In this document: positions 58,926 to 64,000 of the stretch, piece after piece
Position numbering within the stretch: the first letter of the stretch is position 1
Layout: the number at the start of each line of letters is the position of its first letter
NCBI GenBank assembly: GCA_036346225.1
Contig: JARFIW010001452.1
Span: forward strand, 310,001 to 374,000
Source: Platerodrilus igneus
Lineage: Eukaryota > Arthropoda > Insecta > Coleoptera > Lycidae
Direction: 5' to 3'
DNA length: 64,000 nucleotides
Made by a program: the position numbers and the translations under genes
The notes under the pieces: generated by a model
What the model was told of the DNA's origin: nothing
What the model saw: the letters and a program-made list of their open reading frames with translations, nothing else
The model's database searches: none

Positions 58926-59479
58926 AGTTATGTATCCCCAATTACCTATATATATTGATGTATTGAATCTAATATGAATTATTAGAAATTATTAAGTAAA
59001 AGTATAAGTTCAATGCAACATTGTAACCAAGGATAACCCAGAGAGGTTATCGACAGTTCATGTGAACGGACATGCAACTTTGCATCCGTGAGGGCAGTGA
59101 TACTGCAGGTGGCAGGTCACAGGCGGTCAACAGACCGCAATTACTTAGAATTAAGTTGTTACATTGTATTAAAGTGTACAATTAAAGAGAAATGCAGACA
59201 CGAGATCTGCAAGTTCTCACAGCCGTGTGAGGGGCAGGTTATTATAAAAGGCCCGGGAGCTCAATGCCCGGCAGTCAGTCTTCAAACTCCATACTTCGTT
59301 GTTCAAGCTACTCAACTGAGTCAGTCTCTAAACTCCATACTTCGTTGTTTGAGCTACTCACCTGTACAATAATTAATTTTAGTATTATGTACAAGTTATC
59401 CAAATTTTAACTAATAAAAATATTGTTAAAGTTTCAAAGTGTTTTTAAAAAACCAGCTCCAAAGGCCCGAACTTTAACT
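58926..59479 (+). repeat. 3' LTR of the errantivirus-type element
   Basis: 554 bases, same ends as the 5' LTR, with TATAAAAGGCCCGGG where the 5' copy has an extra A in place of G. Near-identity to 50304-50859 shows a recent insertion. Confidence 0.95.
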
Positions 59480-59483
59480 CGCG
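59480..59483. repeat. CGCG target-site duplication, right
   Basis: Matches 50300-50303. Confidence 0.85.
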
Positions 59484-59929
59484 GACACTTTCTGAAACCA
59501 AAAAGCTGTGGATGTAGGTTTTAGCGAAACTCTTAACACGTTCACTACTAAAGCTCAATGAGGATTTTCATCAGAGGCCATATTAAATTTTTTGTAACTT
59601 TGAATAGCAAACATGTTTGTGGCTTTTTATGTACACTATTGTGTATCATATACAAGTATTTTATTCATTTGTGACATTTTCAAATTTCACGCACCCGTGC
59701 GTGATCGCCACTAAACACAAAATTTCAACCATGGGAGCCACATCACGTATCTAGGCGTGACGGCTCAATAAATGACAACTTCTGGTTAAAAATTATTATA
59801 CAAGAAAATTTTAAAAATACAAACATAACTATTAAAAACCGGCGACACTGAAAATTATAAAATAAGTAGTAAGTATATTATGTATGAGTTATAGTAGCAC
59901 AATCCAAACACTAGCTTGATGTGCCTGGA

Positions 59930-61750
59930 CACAAGTCACAAACATAGATACTCGTCACCTTTCCAGATACTTTCTTATCTCTTACTTCTAAAATATATTT
60001 CTTCTGGTTTGGCGAAGACTGTACAGCAATGGAGTTCTTAAATTTCTTTAGCAACTTGGAAATGACATAGGAAAATCGTGCATAGTCATCCTTTTCTCTG
60101 AGTGTTTGTTGAACATTTGATGGGCGTTGATCGTCATTAGTTGCAAAATATGAATAAAAGCTTTAGTAGACATCTAACAGCTTTTCGTTTGAATGAATAT
60201 TATGCCAATACTTGGTCTTGGCGATATATAACAGACATAAAATTATTGAATTTAGCTATCGGTAATGGTTCCAATTTTTGGTCATTACGTCTACTTAGGA
60301 CTCCTACCATTTCATTCCTATGTTCATTAAAAATTTATTTCACTTCCTTTTGTCCTTCTATTGGGCCGTCAATACTTTGTTTGCATATTTTCCAATTGTC
60401 TGATCTTTCTTCGGTGCTTTTGATTTGAAATCTGCTGGAAAATGCTTACAACCAGTACGTATGGTGACAGCTCAATGTTTTGCTCTCACACAGTTCTTTC
60501 ACAAGTTCGTAAAAATTGTTACAACTACATCCCATTTTTCCTGTAGCACGTGCATCCTAGGTTTTTGTGCATGTCCCGTTCTCCTAAATCATCTATCACT
60601 CCAGTGTGAACTAAAATTTTATGATACCTGTTAGTGTTGTCAATACATATATAATTAATTCTATATGTAAGTCGCTTATTTTTTATGTACTGCCGAAAAA
60701 GAAACCGGCCCCTCCACGATATCATAGATTCGTTGATTCAGTTCTCGCTCGAGATAATAGACATAATTCATTTTTGAATGAAAACAATTGTTATTTCCAT
60801 AATCTTATATAATGAACCTTCGGCTCCTAGTTCTCCGTTTTGAATTTTTTGCAAAATGTTGAGTATGCAATATTGTAAGAAAATGATTCCTGCTCATGTT
60901 CTTAGCAAAAACACCAAAACTGGATAAAGGATCCGTTTTCCAATAGTCCTAAATTTAATCTATCTGCATATGCTCCATATGCAAAAGTATTCCTATGAAC
61001 ACTAGTAAGTCGTGAACACGCTCTTTCCAGAGTTAGCCTTAAATTTTTGTTGGCTTGTGGATGAATAAACACTAAACTGCTCCTTAGCGTAGTTGATATG
61101 CATCTGACTACTATGCTCAAGGTCTCGGGTTCTAATCCTGGTACGCTCCACTTGAAAAATGTTGGGCGAACATCTTTCACAAAAACATGCCTTCGTTCGG
61201 ATGAGAGCTAAAATGGAAGTCACGTGTATGAGTGTTGTTACGCACGTTAAAAGTTTACATCTTGCTTGGAACAGCAAGAGCTCGAGAAAATTCAAAATTT
61301 TCCAGGTAAAAAAAACACGATTCCTGGCCAATGTAGTATGTTCGGGAGGAGCATTAAAAAAATCAAATGTAGGGACGGAAAACACTTGTTTGCTCTGTTA
61401 TCGTGTTTAGCAAATAATCATACAATGTGAGTCTAAAATAGTTTAGAGGCTTACTGGGAGAAAAGAGAATAAACAAGTCTTTTCTTCTGAAAAAGGGATA
61501 ATTTCATGGAACCTGCACCATTTTCCCATCTTACAATTTTTGGAATAGGCGGACCTACAGGATTTTGCACTTGAACCACTTGTACTGCCGCAGTAATATA
61601 AAGTTGCTGTTGCTTTTTGTCAGACGATGATTCTCTTTCATTTTCATTGTCACTGCTTTCCTGAAGTAAAGCAGTATCTGATGGCATATGTTCGTTTTCC
61701 GTATAACTAGCAAAAAAAGGATTTTTATTGGAAAAGTCGGATAGGACCTT
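59930..61750 (-). pseudogene. piggyBac transposase pseudogene, interrupted by a SINE
   Basis: Reading right to left: the acidic N-terminal region NPFFASYTENEHMPSDTALL, SSDNENERESSSDKK (61750-61620), the SINE, then ANKNLRLTLERACSRL-like sequence (about 61050). The DDE domain has MISWRGRFLFRQYIKNKRLT (60725) and ILVHTGVIDDLGERDMHKNL. The domain end has LPIAKFNNFMSVIYRQDQVL and SFKRKAVRCLLKLLF (60260-60160), where piggyBac enzymes have a YNxxMGGVDxxDQ motif (here altered). The C-terminus is SGKVTSIYVCDLCPGTSS (about 59960-59925), a remnant of the cysteine-rich finger. Many shifts; inactive. Confidence 0.75.
61074..61379 (+). repeat. Single tRNA-derived SINE inside the piggyBac gene
   Basis: Same family as the tandem array at 10.8-14.2 kb, plus orientation. 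Head TAGCGTAGTTGATATGCAT and B box GGGTTCTAATCC, body CACGCACGTTAAAAGTTTAC and GGCCAATGTAGTATGTTCGG. Flanked by AAACACT at 61067-61073 and 61380-61386 (short, plausible target duplication). Confidence 0.75.
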
Positions 61751-61935
61751 GTTCCGTAATATTTTTGAGCTACGTTCCTGTTAATGTAATGGCCTTACAT
61801 AATCCCATTATTGCCTTTTAGGATGTGAGGTATCTTATTGAAAACGTCGGATAGACTTTCTTCAGTAATATTTTTAAGCTTCGTTGATGTTAATGGCCTT
61901 ACATAATCCCATTTTTGCCTTTTAGGATGTGACAC
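61727..61935. repeat. Two-copy direct repeat, period about 109 bp
   Basis: ATTGGAAAAGTCGGATAG and ATTGAAAACGTCGGATAG begin units that both contain AATGGCCTTACATAATCCCA and TGCCTTTTAGGATGTGA. Lies in the 5' part of the piggyBac element. Confidence 0.8.
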
Positions 61936-62182
61936 TCTAGCTTAGTTATTGTACTCCTCCGCCATACCAATACACATGAAATGCATAAATTTAAAATCGC
62001 GATGTAAAAACTTAATATAATACTTTAAGCAAGTGTCAACATAACCAACCACGTTCAACGTCAATACCAGACTAACTTCAACTATTAATATAATCGTGGA
62101 CGATCTCTGGCGTTTTACTTGATTGGTGTATGGTCAAGTAGTACGATCACGCACTAGCTAGACTTGGCATCCAATGTGTTAA

Positions 62183-62940
62183 GGTGCTAGTAAGCTTAAG
62201 TTCTAGGGACAATCATTCTCTCTATGAAAATAAAATTAGTCAAACCGTAGAATTCTTTGGTAGTGCATCATATCTTAAAATCTAAGCCCTAAATTTAAAT
62301 ATTTGCCAGAACTGAGAAGTAGCTCTATTGGTTTTAATTTTTACTTCTACGTTAAAGCTGCTCCCTAAGTTCATTCACAAGAGTTTTATCATAACAATTC
62401 TGGATAACTATTCCAAATATCCACCTGGTAGAGAACCGGGAAAATTAACTGATGAAAGGAATTAAAAAGAACTCTAATTTAAAATTTTATAGATTGAAGA
62501 TCACAAAAACTACTAAAATATAATTAAATGTCGCAATAATAAAATACAAAGAACATGTTACCGTCTCCTCGACTCGAACTTAATTAATTTTGAAAATTCA
62601 GTGTGCAAATTTCTATATACAGATTCTAAAGTATTAATACTTACAGTTCAGGGTCTGTGGCGACAAAATCCTCTCAGGACTTTGGTGTTTAGTTCAAAAC
62701 ATAGATCAAAACATTTTGCAACTAAATGAACCAAATGCTATGCAATGCAAATTATCGCCTTTCTCGCTTCGCTCTCAATCCATTCTAGCCAGCTTGCTTC
62801 GTTCGCTTAGAAATTAAAGAATTTCTTTAATCTTTTGCTAACGATAATTCTTAACCGTAACACCAAACATATATTCTTTACTAAGTTAATTATAATTAAA
62901 CGCTTTGATCAAGTGCAATTGTACTTCCATACTTGAAAAA
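62183..62940. other. AT-rich stretch, nothing recognised
   Basis: No gene or repeat supported. Confidence 0.5.
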
Positions 62941-62945
62941 CGCAG

Positions 62946-63640
62946 TTAGTTCGTCAATCTTGTCAGGTTTACATTTCTAAGAAACATATAGTGTGCTAAG
63001 TAAGTAGAAAACTTTATTTCATTTCTGTTGTAGTGAACTAGGAAGCGTTTTGCGTGTCTACGCTTACTTTCTATTGTATTAGTGAGCGTTCTTGTCTTTA
63101 GACCTACAGAATTAACAGAGTGATTGACGGTTAAGTGATTACAGCCTTCTTCTCCAAAATGCGCGCACGCCCTCCTACAATCTGTTGCAATTGTAGGTCT
63201 GAGTTTGATCCACTTTTCAATCATTCAGACTAAACTTTTAGTTCCATCTTCAACAGCCACCAAAAATATTTCTTCTGTGTTCTGGTCTATCCCACCAAAC
63301 AGCCAACATCCCTCTAGATAATGGCCACTGTTCCATTTGCGCTTCCGAAATTTAGATTGATAAATTTCTACTACAAACCCAACCCTTCAATTTCTTCCGA
63401 TTTCTGTAGGCACTGCAGTTCAAGTATCTACTAAATTGTAATTTAAGCCTATACTTAATTTCGAAGTGTATCTGTCTAATAAAGCTTGTCCAATCCGTTA
63501 CAATTTGCTTGGCCAAAGTAAGTGTCAGAGTGAGAATAATTCTTTATGATCATATATGTAACCATCCAAATGTTTCCATACGTTAAATTGCTTTTAGAGA
63601 GCTAAGATCCACCTTTAGTCGTAACACTCGTGTTACAGGG
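62946..63640 (-). pseudogene. Merlin/IS1016-type (ISXO2-like) transposase pseudogene
   Basis: The upstream piece (about 63360-63230, one frame) reads SKFRKRKWNSGHYLEGCWLF then GGIDQNTEEIFLVAVEDGT, ending in a stop. The open piece 63224-62946 reads MIEKWIKLRPTIATDCRRAC (second acidic residue in TDC), GEEGCNHLTVNHSVNSV and NTIESKRRHAKRFLVHYNRN (the Glu of the triad), the style of ISXO2-like DDE domains. Further upstream (63640-63400) only remnants can be read. Stops interrupt it; inactive. Confidence 0.75.
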
Positions 63641-63734
63641 ACTATTCTTCTGCTTATTTTTGGGTACTTTAATCTGACATTTCTAACGATTCTCTTCAAA
63701 ATCAATCTTCATAAAATTTTGACAAGATGGGGTA

Positions 63735-63782
63735 TCTCTCTCTCACACACACACACGCGCACTCACTTTCTCTCTTTCTCGC

Positions 63783-63816
<34 letters not shown>

Positions 63817-63822
63817 ATTCCA
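63735..63822. repeat. (CT)n/(CA)n microsatellite
   Basis: TCTCTCTCTCACACACACAC followed by CT-rich repeats interrupted by TTTCTCGC. Confidence 0.9.
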
Positions 63823-64000
63823 GGTGGTTTGTCTCCATTAAATATTTTAGTAGTTTCTCTTCATATTTACTCAACTCGTACAACTTCAACAGATGCAAAA
63901 AAATGAGTTTTTTAAAAATGAAAAAAAGAATGATTTTTCAAACTAAAAGATAACTAGTTGATAGAAGGTAATAGTTGTCATGAGTAACCCCGTTACCAGG

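Larger units (their letters stand above)
50304..59479 (+). mobile_element. Errantivirus-type LTR retrotransposon (endogenous insect provirus)
   Basis: A 9.2-kb element with two LTRs starting AGTTAT and ending TTTAACT, a tRNA-Ser-type primer site, long A-rich leader, gag, pol and env in order, a polypurine tract and a CGCG duplication. LTR ends, primer type and env place it with the gypsy/17.6 errantiviruses of insects. The LTRs differ by about eight changes in 556 bases, so the insertion is recent, yet every major gene is interrupted. Confidence 0.93.
59537..62178 (-). mobile_element. piggyBac-type transposon with TTAA ends
   Basis: TTAA at 59533-59536 and 62179-62182 brackets ends CACGTTCACTAC (left) and, inverted, CACATTGGATGC (right). 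Subterminal inverted blocks GTGCGTGATCG (59697-59707) and its complement CGATCACGCA (62144-62153) fit the asymmetrical ends of piggyBac elements. Inside is a decayed minus-strand transposase interrupted by a SINE (61074-61379) and a two-copy tandem repeat near the 5' end. About 2.64 kb in all. Confidence 0.75.

Noticed and set aside
60525..60812. Opposing open frames in the piggyBac region
   Set aside because: The plus-strand frames are shadows of the minus-strand transposase, which carries the recognisable motifs.

Overview
This window looks like a repeat-dense, AT-rich stretch of an animal genome, most likely an insect. I infer an insect from an env-bearing errantivirus-type LTR retrotransposon, a Mag-like Ty3/gypsy element, Penelope-like elements, and mariner, pogo, hAT, piggyBac and Merlin-type transposase remnants. 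I find no complete cellular gene, no intact tRNA or rRNA gene and no CRISPR array. Nearly every recognisable coding stretch belongs to a mobile element, and most are broken by stops, frameshifts or nested insertions. One short exon-like open segment (35062-35195) is the best candidate for cellular coding sequence.

Left part (1-9100): two Penelope-like elements (PLEs) lie head to head. The minus copy runs off the left edge, and a 5'-truncated plus copy still has an open RT/GIY-YIG frame. After them come a ~1.1 kb non-coding element with inverted ends, a GC-rich GGGTCA cluster, and a Tc1/mariner-type pseudogene split by a solo errantivirus-type LTR. 10.4-14.8 kb is a composite array: about ten head-to-tail copies of a tRNA-derived SINE (minus strand) embedded in tandem 3' ends of an RTE-type LINE. 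15.5-16.9 kb holds a long foldback. 20.0-20.7 kb is a LINE 3' end containing a small inverted-repeat element that carries the 3' half of a tRNA.

Middle part (23.4-49.9 kb): a decayed Mag-like LTR element with short LTRs; a PLE (27.8-34.4 kb, 10-bp target duplication) split by a full-length-scale RTE-type LINE (28.8-32.4 kb, 7-bp duplication); a DD34D mariner; a decayed gene of an uncharacterised, multicopy insect family; a hAT relative of the ZMYM1-like group; RTE-type LINE fragments on the minus strand; a pogo/jerky-type DDE pseudogene; and a tiny insertion made of two inverted PLE 5' ends flanked by a 13-bp duplication.

Right part (50.3-64 kb): a complete errantivirus-type provirus (50304-59479) with near-identical LTRs, tRNA-Ser-type primer site, polypurine tract and CGCG target duplication. 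Its gag, pol and env are interrupted by single-base shifts, and env lacks its N-terminal half. Fifty bases beyond it is a TTAA-flanked piggyBac element (59537-62178) with a SINE in its 5' coding part, then a Merlin/IS1016-type transposase remnant and a CT microsatellite. The window can be read as a stratigraphy of nested insertions, the errantivirus being the youngest datable layer.
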